A stretch of 64,000 nt of DNA from Oryzias latipes (taxonomy: Eukaryota > Chordata > Actinopteri > Beloniformes > Adrianichthyidae). The translations under genes were made by a program, and so were the position numbers. Below are positions 1 to 24,299 of the stretch, piece by piece (position 1 is the first letter of the stretch; the number at the start of each line of letters is the position of its first letter). The notes under the pieces are model-generated. The model worked only from the letters and a program-made list of their open reading frames with translations, was not told the origin of the DNA and ran no database searches. The stretch lies in NCBI RefSeq assembly GCF_002234675.1, contig NC_019868.2, forward strand, positions 21,174,743 through 21,238,742, read 5' to 3'.

Positions 1-121
1 TAGCCCATTAAAGGTAACCGCTTATTGCAGTTTTCATCGTGTTTTGCGATATGCACATTGCACAGCTTGATATTGCGATAATGATAAATTTGCGATTCAT
101 TGTGCAGGCCTAAGCCTGACC

Positions 122-215
122 TTAAGGCAAGGCAAGGCAAGGCAAGTTTATTTGTATAGCACAATTCGTACACAAAGTAATTCAAGGTGCTTCACAAAAC
201 AGAAAAATGCATTAA
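122..215. repeat. GGCAA pentamer run plus fish interspersed-repeat tail
   Basis: About four to five copies of a GGCAA unit are followed by TTTATTTGTATAGCAC and AAGGTGCTTCACA. The same motif pair recurs near 63.13-63.18 kb (TTTATTTGTATAGCACATTT, then AAAGTGCTTTACAT). This looks like the 3' tail of a repeat common in fish genomes; I cannot name the family. It lies in the last visible intron of the LONRF gene. Confidence 0.5.
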
Positions 216-259
216 AATCACAATACATCGTAGAAATAATCAACGTAAAATTTACTTTA

Positions 260-8531
<8,272 letters not shown>

Positions 8532-9039
8532 GGTGGACGGGTTATGTCACCAAAACGATGTCCCACGGGGAGAGCTTCCTGCTTTTCGTCTAACTAACCC
8601 AGACAGGATGACTCTGGCTTTATTATTATTGTTTTACTTAAATTATTATTGCACTTGAAAACGCTTCTGCTCGAATTCGAACCACTTTCTGTCCAGCTTC
8701 CCCCACGAGCCTCCGTTTTATCATCTCACGGGTTTAATTTTCGCAAAAAAGTCTTTCACCGACATAGTCGGAGTGGCCACACAGTCTTTTGTTCGAAACA
8801 AAAAGCATCTTCCCTTTCACAGAGACAAGACAGGTTGAATTCAAGTAGCTTGCAGTCCAGCAACGCCGCTTTCGTCCCCTTACGGTCCAAACTCCAAAGA
8901 CAGCACCCCAAAAACAAATTAAGTAATCCAAAGAGTTGCTTGTTTTTTTGTTTTTTTAAGTCTGTGTCCGCTTTTAACCAACGTCGGGAGCCATCCAAAC
9001 CCAAGGACCTAGGTTACTGTGTAACACCATTACATTACA

Positions 9040-9085
9040 TAAATAAAAGTCACGTGACGCAACAGCGCGCGCTCTGATTGGACAA
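9040..9085 (-). promoter_or_regulatory. Probable lonrf promoter: palindromic E-box and inverted CCAAT box
   Basis: About 520-550 bp upstream of the lonrf start codon lie the perfect palindrome GTCACGTGAC (9049-9058), a GCGCGCGC stretch and ATTGG (9077-9081; reads CCAAT on the gene strand). GTCACGTGAC matches the CLEAR/E-box consensus bound by TFEB/MiT and USF factors. The interval 8532-9040 has no other gene and is likely 5' UTR. The transcription start cannot be placed exactly. Confidence 0.5.
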
Positions 9086-9631
9086 GAGGATAGCTTTTAG
9101 CCCTGTTGTGAAACCCAACGATCCCGAGTTTCATAACACAACTTCGGTGACTGAAGTCCTTTTTTTAACCAGTGTTGGTCAAAAATATATAATACTATAA
9201 ATTGTAATTTATGTCAATGTAATAGGGATTGTGTTGGTTAAAAAATAAAAAGGAAACGCTTAAAAATAACTCGACAGAGTAGGGAATCCTAGCGGAGTAT
9301 GACATGTAGGGGGCGTGGCAGCTTTCTAACATAACCCAGTTATGTGTGTCCACATTTATTGATATTTTTTTTTATTCTGCTTTTATTGAACGAAGAATAA
9401 ATAGTTCTGGTAGTACAATTTCAGTGTAACTTTATTAATATATCCCAGCAACCTGGCGCCTGCCTTTTTAAAGGCAATTGTAAAACACAAATTCAGGATG
9501 TCTTTTAAAGACAAATATGCTTCACACAATTAAATTAACTTTGAGGCATATCTGTTCTAGTTTTATTCATTTTTAATTCTCTTTTCAGTTGGAACAACTG
9601 CTTGTGATGATCGAATGATGCACTGAGCAGC

Positions 9632-10229
9632 TAAAAGACCCATCCCCAAAAAACCCTGTTCTTGTGTTATTAACTTCTCATATTTTCTCACAATGAAGCA
9701 CATATATAAAGAAAATTCAGATTAAAGCTGCATTTCTGTTTATCTTTTATCAAAATCGTGGTGACTGAATAAAATGCCATCAGAAAAAGCCTGTATCAGT
9801 GAGGTAGGTGCTACAGTCGACAGGCCACGCTCCATGCTTTACTCCATTCCGAAGCATCCACTTGTAGACAACTAGATCTGTGTACGTCTTTGTTTTCCTT
9901 GTCTGAACTGGCATCTGACTGGAAACTGTACGGCTGGATTTGTTCCTTTATTGCTCACTGTTTTTGTTGCACTGGAAATGTTAGGTTGGTGATCTGAAGG
10001 GCTGTAAGTTAGCGGAAGAGTGTAGACAAACTGATGATGGGGAAATGAGGGCAGGCTTACACCACGCCACAACTTGGTGGCAAATTTCTGATGAACTACT
10101 GACACTCGACACTGTCCTAGAAAATGACAGTTTTTATTTTTATTTAGCCTAAAACCGGCATTACCGTAAATTAAAGATCACTGGGAACACTTTACAATAG
10201 ATCAAAAGATGTTTGGAGTGGGACTTTAA
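9632..10229. mobile_element. Dispersed terminal-inverted-repeat element, copy A (about 600 bp)
   Basis: Begins TAAAAGACCCATCC and ends GAGTGGGACTTTAA, so the ends are imperfect inverted repeats. Internal segments (CTCCATTCCGAAGCATCC; GTACGGCTGGAT; GGGCTGTAAG; TTTCTGATGAACTAC; ATCAAAAGATG) recur in the same order in the 58.6-59.2 kb copy. On the minus strand it contains a frameshifted remnant of a short acidic ORF (IQPYSFQSDASSD) shared with other copies. It fills most of the lonrf-med7 intergenic space. Confidence 0.7.
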
Positions 10230-10649
10230 TGTTGTTGCCGTATCGTTCAGTCATTAAAGATCTAAGAAAATTTACCTTATAAGTTTTATTTTTACCCCAT
10301 TTTCATTAACCTTTAAATCAAATGAAGCATAAATGTGATCAAATACATCCTAAGTATCATTTAAGAAATACCCCTGCTCCAGAAGTGACACAGGCGTATA
10401 TGACATAACAGAAAGTGCAACTAAAGGCAACTTATTTGCATCCAAAGAGTGATCCTCTCTACTAAAGTAGAAATTATGTCAGAGCAACTTCCTGAAAAGC
10501 AACACACTTCTGTTTTTGAATGGAAAGGAGGAACCAAATATATAATAAATAGATCATGCTTACATTCCACAGTGGTGAGAAAACAGCAAGTGAACTGACA
10601 GGACTAGCAAACAAAGGAGAAACGTTTGCATAAATATGAACATGAGACT

Positions 10650-10655
10650 TTTATT
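10650..10655 (-). terminator. Candidate med7 polyadenylation signal (AATAAA)
   Basis: TTTATT on the plus strand reads AATAAA on the med7 strand, about 255 bp beyond the stop codon. It gives a plausible short 3' UTR. Confidence 0.45.
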
Positions 10656-10909
10656 TGCAGTTTTAAACATACCCAAATGAAAAATGTTTTTTTAGGTTTC
10701 TTGCAAAAACAAATACTGACACTACAATGTTTTAATACAGAATTTCAACTATCTAAATTATTTCCCATGTGCAGGAAAAAAAACTGAAAGACCGCCTTTA
10801 GATAAGTTAACATTAGAAGACTTCCTGTTCTTGTGAAAACACTGCAATTAGTCAAACAGAGAGCAATCAAACGATTTCTGGTTATAAAAGAGAGAAGAAA
10901 AACATACAG

Positions 10910-11671
10910 CTAAGCTAATTCATCAATTATACTACACATGGCAGCGTCTTTGTCCCATATTTTGTCCCTTTTTGAAGAAGGGATATTTTTCTCCTGGTTT
11001 CCTGCAACCATACAGCTGCCCCCCGCTTCCTCAACATCCATAGGTTCCATTTTCAGCCGAGGGGGCTGCCCAGACGAACAGGGGGCAGCAGCTGCTCCGG
11101 ACGCACCCTTTGGCCCTTCAGAAACGTCTGGAATCTCCATCTGCAGCAGGTCGTCAGGCGCAGAAGCAAGACACCCTTGGATCATCTCCACGACTCTCTC
11201 CAGGTGTTTTTGGAATCTCTCCGCCGTCTCCAACCTCTGCCTCTTCTGCACCTCCATCATCACCCTCAGAGTCTCCCTGGCTTGGTGCGGCCTGTACTCG
11301 TTGATCAGATGATGCATGTGAACAAACAAAAGCTTTATGTCCTCCATCTTCTCTTCGCGTTTAATATTACCAGGACTTTTGATAAGGATGTCTAAAAGGT
11401 CCAGAAAGTTTACGAGAATGGACATGTTCAGCTTCTTGAGCTCCCGTTTGTGGTCAAACTGCATAGGATGCAGCCTCTCGATGCCTTGGCTCTCCAGAGG
11501 CCGAATAATAAGGTCGTCGCACTGAAACTGATTGCCAAACATCATGTAGCTGTCTCTGATGGGCGGAGGCGGCTTTGGCACCAGACCTTTGCGAATGTTT
11601 TCATCTGTATACTCCTTGATGTACTGCATGGGCGGTGGAGGCAGTGCGCTGACCTGCTGTGGTTCACCCAT
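10910..11671 (-). CDS. med7: Mediator complex subunit 7
   Basis: A single uninterrupted ORF of 253 aa starts [20 protein letters not shown]. It keeps the MED7 hallmarks: an N-terminal PPPP-rich segment followed by YTDENIRKG, a central segment (residues about 60-170) rich in heptad-like helices ([39 protein letters not shown]), and an acidic variable tail. MED7 pairs with MED21 to form the hinge of the Mediator middle module, which bridges activators and RNA polymerase II in the nucleus. The coding region is one exon, preceded directly by a splice acceptor (TTTTTAG, exon from about 11682), so the 5' UTR is split. The start follows that acceptor and is the family start. The adjacent itk and cyfip2 genes match the mammalian order, supporting orthology. 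Confidence 0.97.
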   Translation of the reverse strand: MGEPQQVSALPPPPMQYIKEYTDENIRKGLVPKPPPPIRDSYMMFGNQFQCDDLIIRPLESQGIERLHPMQFDHKRELKKLNMSILVNFLDLLDILIKSPGNIKREEKMEDIKLLFVHMHHLINEYRPHQARETLRVMMEVQKRQRLETAERFQKHLERVVEMIQGCLASAPDDLLQMEIPDVSEGPKGASGAAAAPCSSGQPPRLKMEPMDVEEAGGSCMVAGNQEKNIPSSKRDKIWDKDAAMCSIIDELA

Positions 11672-11964
11672 TTTGCAGACCTAAAAATTATAAAATAAAT
11701 AGAACTACAAGTTAGAAAGAATCCAAACAACAAATACACAGTCATGCACCTGATAAGATCCCACTGTTGTGGCGAGTTCACGGGTCTCACTTATATGAAG
11801 TAAAACAATCTTTAATGACCCCCTCATATGTTCTGGGTGATGGCATCAGCTACCTCTTGCATAAACGCTTTCTCCAGTCAGTAAAGTCACAGTCATGATA
11901 GCACTTTGTCAAAACTATGCCTTTTTAATGTGCCAAAATAATAACTTTCAAGAAAAAATATCCT

Positions 11965-12305
11965 TATTTATTCATTTTCTAAACCCGTTTTTGTCCCTTT
12001 CAGGGTCACGGGGCTGCCGGAGCCTATCTCAGCAAAGGCAGGGGACATCATGGACAGTTCGCCAGTCTGTAGCAGAGCCACGTTCACACACCCATGCACA
12101 CTCACACCTAGGGAGAATTTAGTAACCAATTAACTTATGAAGCTTGTTTTTGGACGGTGGGAGGGAGCTGGAGTCCCTGGAGAAAAACCAGGGGATCACG
12201 CAAACGCCACAGAGAAAGGTCCCCCAGTGGTGATTCTGTTTCAGGTCCCCCAGCTGGGACTTGAACTGGGGGCCTTCTTGCTGTGAGGCAAGAGCGACAA
12301 CCAAG
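11965..12305. repeat. Fish interspersed repeat in the med7 5' UTR intron
   Basis: Contains the phrases CCCTTTCAGGGTCACGGGG, GTTCGCCAGTCTGTAGCAGA, GTTTTTGGACGGTGGGAGG and GGCCTTCTTGCTGTGAGGC in order. I recognise this series from a very common teleost repeat. This copy is internally degraded and not coding. Family assignment (LINE-derived or DNA element) is uncertain. The rest of the intron (12306-13847) is AT-rich with nothing I can identify. Confidence 0.6.
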
Positions 12306-13847
12306 AAGAACATGCATCTGTGGAGCTTAAACATATACATGTTTTTAGGTTAGAGTAGATAAGTATTAAATGCAGATTAACCAACAGACACAGGAACAGA
12401 TGTACAATGTTGACACTTAGCCTAATATTACTAGTTTTGTATATGCATCCACAAACGTTATAATTATTTTAACACGGTTTACTATAGTTTCTGTTACAGA
12501 TACTTATTCAATAATACATTGTTTTACAATATATTTTTCAAAAGATTAAAGAAAATGTAGAGGAATTTTTAAGTGAAACATTTTTTTAAAATTGTGAGAA
12601 AAGACTTATACAGGTTTCCATAATCAGTTTTACAATACCAAAAATAATTAATCAATAAAGCCATTTCTAAATGCTGTGGAAAATGGCATAAAGATGTGAC
12701 AGCTTCCATTGCATTATAGTTACCTGTGGGACAATTAAACAGATTTTTGATTGATTCCTAAACTTCTTTACATCCTCATGTTTTTTTAATTGAAACAAAT
12801 TGTCTGTGCTACTTACCGGTAACTAAAAATCCAAATTATTATAATTCCTTTATCTATAAGAAAACAGTTTTTATTCAATTGAAACATGTTTAAATTTATA
12901 TTATCTATCACTATCCCCCCTATCAGATTGTACTTGTTAAAGAATATGATTTTTTTCTGTGTGATTTAACACCATTTTTTCAAAATGCTTATTTGTTGTG
13001 CACATAACCTTATAATTGTTCTGCTATCAATTTAGCAAATACAACTGAATTAGTAGATTTTATATTCAAAATTAAAAAATAAATAAAAAAAAAACTGCAG
13101 AGTTTAAAAAAATGTTTAAAGAAAAGCCATCCTGATGTAAGAAGAGAACAAATGAGGGTCAAAAACAAGTCAAATTGTGGATTTTAGTAAAGAGAAGTGC
13201 ATACATGCACATTCTATACATTAAAAAAAACACAGCTTTTACAAAATGCATATTTGTTGATGTCTGTTTTCAACACTTTGTATCATTGTTATTGAAGGAA
13301 AGAAAACAACATTCAAATCAGAGAAGGATATGTCATATGGTCGGTGCATGTTTTAACTTGAAGATTGCCACGATCAGAGTTTACCGTAGCCAAACGAGTC
13401 GTTAACCGCTCCAACCAATAAAAGTATTTTTTCCCACGCGTTTTTTTTAGGATTTTACACGTGCTCACAAGAAGTACAACAACAGATAATGTTCACACAT
13501 CACATAGCTAAACCTGTTTTCTAAGTAAGAAGGCGGACAAGTCGACAACAGACACACACATGATCATCACGATTCATTTTGAGAACTATGTCAAAGTCAA
13601 ACCTAACGTAACAAATCTCGAATTATTCCGCCGTAGTGCATTTAGATACCACATAAAAGCCCACGTATATACTAACTAACAGTAAAAGTTATTACAAAAA
13701 CCTAATTAATAAAACCGCTCCGTTGATGTTTGGCTAACAACAAACGTCGTTTCCTGCATCTGCTGAATAATACAGTCTCTACAGTCAAAGAAACAGGTCT
13801 GTAACACGAATAAAAGGGTTACATTTATAACTGATTATTGTACAAAC

Positions 13848-13995
13848 CTGTTTAACGACTCAATTGGTTGAGTTTAGATGAAAATTCTTCTAGCCAGTTA
13901 GCTCCTGACTAGCTTCGCTTTATTCATTTCCCGGTTGAGTTTCAGATGCCAGGATTGGACAGTGACCCGGAAACAAACTCGACGTTGATTGGTTG
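13848..13995 (-). promoter_or_regulatory. med7 noncoding first exon and promoter
   Basis: A good splice donor on the minus strand (AACAG|GTTTGT, exon ending at 13848) follows a plausible noncoding exon. Upstream lie an ETS-like CCGGAA site (plus strand near 13968) and two ATTGG boxes (near 13955 and 13989), i.e. CCAAT-type elements typical of a TATA-less housekeeping promoter. This puts the transcription start near 13.93-13.96 kb. The first exon itself is inferred, not proven. Confidence 0.5.
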
Positions 13996-15280
13996 CGTCG
14001 ACAAGCCTTTAAAGTATTTCATTATTAACCTTATAATTAGTGGGTTTTATTCAAAACTAATCTCTTTCCTGTATTAATTGTTTTAAACTTTTTGTTAGTT
14101 TTTGTTTGTTTAATATAGTGAGTTCAGGTTCTGATCCTGGTAGGCCTATAAATCTTAAAATATGTTCTTAAAATAAGCTGCTTAAGAAATCAAACCCAAG
14201 CAAAAAAAGTTCAGATCTGTAACCATAAAAAAGGGGGGGGAGGGGGACTCTAATTTTAAAAATGTATCTATCATTTGTTTTTACGCCCTAAATACAGTAG
14301 GGCAGGTGAAAGTGTCTAACTTTGAATTTTATGTTTCATTTTCTACTTAGTCAATTAGCAACACCTAATATTCATTCTTTTTCTTTTTTTTACACTTAAA
14401 TAAAAATGGTCAAACTATTATAAGTAAGCTGACTTCATCTTGACCCTGACACTAAATAAGAATGACATGTAACATTTTATTTTATAAACGTTGTCATAGG
14501 CCTAGTGAATATTTAGCAGAGGGCAAAGGTTGTGCTTCGGAGTGTGCAAAACAAAACAAGAACATCGTATTTGAACCAAAATTGAAAAGAAAAATAAGAA
14601 TCTTTCTAACCCCAAAGAAAACATAGCCTCATGAAAAGTACATCAAAGGTTCCATATTGTATTTGGATACATTTTTCTTAGAAACCAGACTTTTCTCTTT
14701 TGCTGTTTTCTGCATTTAGTGATTCATGAAACCTTGACATTCTTAGTGTTTGTAGGATATAACTTATCATGCATTTTACATTTTTAAAAATTGCATTTTT
14801 TTCATTTTTAAGTTTTCCTTCAGTAGTACTTTTTTACTACAATTTTGATACAAGCGGAGAGTTTCTTTTAAATGAAGAAAAAAGAAAATTTAAAAATTCC
14901 GAAAAAAAACCCCAGCTATGGCTTCTTAGGTATTGATTAACAGTGTTATTTTTGTTTTTAGCTTTTGATTTAATATGAAAATTTAAATTGTTTTCTAAAA
15001 CATTTTTGTTTAACAACCAAGCAATTCTGACAAAAAGCTTACATTTTTATGCAAAATTTGATCAATAGTACATCAAAGGTTCATGTTAAAAAAAAAACCT
15101 TTATTGAGTTTAACACAACATACGTGATGATACGTGTGTGTATTTGTGTGCACATCAGTGTGTGATTGCTTGCACAGAGTGTTGCCACAAGGATGTGGTT
15201 TACTGCATGCAACTAACCCACGCCGGAAACTCTTCGGCATCTTCAATGTTTGCATTCTCCCTTTTTTTTCCCCCCTGCAG
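13996..15280. other. med7-itk intergenic DNA
   Basis: AT-rich sequence with short homopolymers and a G tract at about 14234-14246. No ORF, RNA gene or recognisable repeat. The itk promoter and any itk 5' UTR exon should lie in the right part. A CCCCCCTGCAG acceptor-like site ends at 15280, upstream of the itk start codon, and could join a noncoding first exon. Confidence 0.5.
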
Positions 15281-15350
15281 TCAGAGGCTTTCAGTTACTC
15301 CGTCCAATACCACCCAGTGTCTCCAGTGGTGTTATTCTCAACTGCTAACC

Positions 15351-20787
<5,437 letters not shown>

Positions 20788-22560
20788 ACCAATGAGAGCT
20801 TTTATTTATTTATTTATTTATTGATTCCTTATTAAACAGCCAACATTTTGTCAATGTATAAGGGTTTACTAATTGTGTGGATTTTGCACTTTACTTGTTT
20901 TATTATGCAGTAAACTATAAATAAGGTGATCCACACAGTGTGAAAGCTACTATGGCACTGTACATATTTCAGCATTTCACCATATTTCAGTTATTTCATA
21001 ACACTTTGTTCATTAAAATGATGTTTTTTAGTTAATTTGATTATTTTTTAGGTTCCTCCACTTGCCAACATTGAGCTTTTTTGTAAACATAGATTACTCC
21101 AAAAAACAAATTTTTCAGTTTTTACATGACGTTTTTGCTGACATGACAAACAGCCCTACAATGGACTAGCAAACTGTACATCGCCTTTGATTAAAGGAAC
21201 TGGGTAGGCTTTAGCATCCTCATGACCCTACACAGGAATCAGATTAGATTTATATGAGCAGACTTCAAAATGCTTGTAAATGTTTGTTTTTTGGCTTTTT
21301 TTTTTTGGATAAAAAACAACCTGAGCTGCTATTTGTCTTCACGTCAGTTCACCACAGCCGTGACGGCTTGTGCCTTATCTCTTTCCAATGCGTGATCTAG
21401 AACTCAAAACAGCATTTTACAAGTCAGTGAAGAATGTGGCCAGAGAAAAGTCACAAGATTTTAGAAAAATGGTGGGACGTTAGTGCCTTTGTTTGAGGTT
21501 TGTTTAAAGAATCAGCTAAACTTTTTTTTGTGTGTAAAAATGAAATGCAATGAAATTGCACAGGCAATTATTTTTCTGTATTTTTTATCATTAAGGTAAT
21601 CAGCAGTGAGAAGAAGGTGATTTATTAAATGAAATTAGATTAAGATAGGTATACACAAGATTGTCAACATTCTTCCTGACTTCATCAGTAAATAAAAGAA
21701 TATCAGATTTTTTTAAAGTCAAACACAAACACTGTTTGTGTTTGCTGTTGGAAAAACTGTATTGTTTTAAAAATATTTTGGGCTCTATAACAGGTGAGTT
21801 ATTTTTTATTTATTTTTTTGTTATTTCATGCTATTTTTATGGATTTGCAGCCAATCAATTGAAGTTATTGACAACAAATGGCAATTCACCCTGTAGGGTT
21901 GTGGATACGTTCCTGCTTGTATTTCACCATACCCTGCTCTGACAAATTTTGATTGGCTGAAGCCTTTTTTCACAGAACTAAAACCAATATCTTGAATAAA
22001 TCAATATTAGACACAACAAAGAACAAGAGAGTCTAAAAGGTCCAAAATGTCAGTTTGAAACTGTTATGTCAAAGACATTTTGTTCCTGTGGCTTAAAATA
22101 AAAACTGTGCCAGTATATAAAAAAATTGCTCTTCTGTTAAATAGGTATTTTCATATATAGTTTATAATGTCAGCTGAATACATCTAGATTGTAATCCATT
22201 TAGGTAAAAGAATTAGACTCTATCGTATTGCCACACAGTTAGTTGAATCGTTTGCAAATGTGTATCAAATCGTGTGAGACGAAAGAATATACAATCCTAC
22301 TGGACACACCTGATCCAGGTAATCAGCTGTGACATTACACCTGGTTTCACCCAACATAGTTGAAAATTGTATATACAAATAAAGTTTAAAAACATGACAA
22401 TAAAATACATATTCAAGAAGAGTCGTGATTCTTGACAAAACCTGACCCTAGAATTTGGATAGAGCTAATCCAGCCAGGTGGGATGCTTGGACTATTGGTA
22501 ATCATTACTGTTTAAATAACGAAATAAAAAGAGGTTTCCTTTAAAATAGTGCACTGTGTC
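20788..22560 (+). other. itk 3' UTR and flanking DNA
   Basis: No coding potential. Candidate polyadenylation signals are ATTAAA near 20831 and two AATAAA hexamers (22378-22383 and 22399-22404), so a 3' UTR of up to about 1.6 kb is possible. A (TTTA)n run lies at about 20801-20822. Confidence 0.4.
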
Positions 22561-22608
22561 TATCCTGACAGAAAAGTAGATTTGCTGTTGACAACTATCT
22601 TTTACATC

Positions 22609-22960
22609 TGTGGGACTCAAAAAGAAACAGTGTGTCATCTGTTTATGAACTGCATAAATACAAAAACGTTTTGGATGGAAGCTGGAAAATATATTGGAGA
22701 TATAATTAAATAGAAACTGTAAATCTTTTGGATAAAGAAACTATTCTGAGTTACCTTAATGACAAGGTAGCCAACGATTGTATTTTTATTACACAGTTGT
22801 TTTTATTATCAGCAAAATTCCATGTTCATAAAGTCAAATGGTCTAACTCCAAACCTATAGATTCTAACATTTTTTGAATGAAATCAATCTGTACTGTAAA
22901 ATTATCAACTTCAAAACCAAAAGGCAATTCGAACTAATTTGATTTAAAAAAAAATTAAAA
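22609..22960 (+). mobile_element. Decayed L1-clade-like LINE ORF2 C-terminus
   Basis: Conceptual reading from 22609 gives CGTQKETVCHLFMNC, a zinc-knuckle-like spacing, followed by a KTFWMEAGKYI segment. After a stop codon and a frame change, the reading continues KFHVHKVKWSNSKP. This order, an HLF..C knuckle, then FW..., then a [KY]FH.HK.KW segment, is typical of the ORF2 carboxyl end of L1/Tx1-type retrotransposons of fish. The copy has in-frame stops and frameshifts and cannot be functional. Confidence 0.6.
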
Positions 22961-23379
22961 TGTATTTAAACCCCAAAGGTTATTTGATTGATATTTCATT
23001 TTTTTCATCTTCTTTTTTTGTTCTGTTTTGTTCTGTTTGTCATGTTCTGAAAAATGAAATACAAGGGGTTGGCCCTCAGACGCCCTCTAGTGGCCAGGGG
23101 CGGTAAGCACAAGCAGTGCTTGTGGACTTCATGAAGTCGCCTGAAATGTCAGCAGAACATCCGAAACTCTACTTCATCTCTCAGATCCTTCAATAAAAAA
23201 TATGTTACAACCGATTTAAAGGAGATGCGGATGAAAAGTAGACCTTCATTAGAGATATCCTGTCTGATGTTGCATCGATTATGTCTTTGACGTATAGTGG
23301 AACAATCAAAAGCATGATCCGATTGATGTGCTTTTGATTTTTTACTAAAAAAATAAAATAAAAATAAAACGGTTAATGT

Positions 23380-23900
23380 ATGTGTTTTTGTTGGAGTGGG
23401 GGTGGCGATCATCCGGGGGGCCCCACGGTTTCTCCCCCTGCGTGACTGTCCCTTTAAGAACATGCACTTGCAGCCATTTTCTGCTCTTTGTGTGGGGTGG
23501 ATTAGCACAGGGTTTGGTACAGGGCGAAACTGGAGCATCAGTCCACACAGAAGACGAGAGGAATCAGAAAATACACACGAATATTAAAAAATAATAATAA
23601 AAGGAAAGAAGCCACCGGATCGTCGTCGCAGACCGCGACACCGTCCGCCCGCCCGTTAGTCCGCCGGACGGACATGCATTTATATCAGGTATGTGAGAAA
23701 TGGATGCAGCGGCACTCAGCGCTGGAGACGAGCGGGGATGTGATGACGGCTGGAGGCTGGGCTGCTTCTGCGCTCCCCCTTCTTTTCACTCGTGCCGTCT
23801 TCATTTATGACTGTGCACCGGGGGAGATAACGGTTTACGGACGGACGGATGCAACCCCATCCGGGCACCGGGGCTGATGCGCCGGGCAGATTCTGACTCA
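23380..23900 (+). promoter_or_regulatory. cyfip2 GC-rich promoter and noncoding first exon
   Basis: A CpG-rich island stands out from AT-rich surroundings (GATCGTCGTCGCAGACCGCG and similar). It contains a strong splice donor (TATATCAG|GTATGTGAG, exon ending 23688). The next acceptor serving the coding ATG is CTCCTTGCAG ending at 27703. I infer a noncoding first exon ending at 23688 and a 4-kb first intron; the transcription start is probably between 23.4 and 23.6 kb. Confidence 0.6.
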
Positions 23901-24134
23901 TGAATGGGATCCCGTTAGCCTTCGTTGGCATCGTAGTTCTCCCCGTGATGGGTGGGGTGAGGAGAGGCTTCCTGTGTGTAGCAAGTGCACAGATGACACC
24001 CACGAGAGAGTTTTTTTTTTTTGGGAGGGGGTGACCTCGATCATAAAAGATTAATCGTTTTTTTTCTTTTTGTTGAAATGTCGTTTTATTATATTTATAT
24101 ATCATTTAATTGTATCCACCCAGCCGATTGCGAT

Positions 24135-24177
24135 CATCATCATCATCATCATCATGATCATCATCATCATGATCGTC
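24135..24177. repeat. (ATC)n microsatellite
   Basis: Repeated ATC units with two ATG interruptions in cyfip2 intron 1. A 16-bp C tract follows at 24272-24287 and alternating CG near 24411-24430. Confidence 0.8.
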
Positions 24178-24299
24178 GGGCCAAATAAAAGCTGCGTTCT
24201 GAGCAGGCCTGCGGCGATCACCGCTCCTCACACTTCCGTTTAAACTAACGGAGGATTTCGGTCATGCGTGACCCCCCCCCCCCCCCCACGGAGCCCGCA

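Noticed and set aside
9632-10229. Tandem or CRISPR-like array
   Set aside because: The repeats are dispersed eukaryotic transposon copies with inverted ends, with no regular spacers.
10938-11698. ORFs antisense to med7
   Set aside because: Shadows of the GC-richer med7 coding exon in other frames.
15134-15350. Open frame continuing upstream of the itk start codon
   Set aside because: The conserved PH-domain N-terminus begins at the ATG at 15351; the upstream part shows no kinase-family similarity and includes an acceptor-like CTGCAG.
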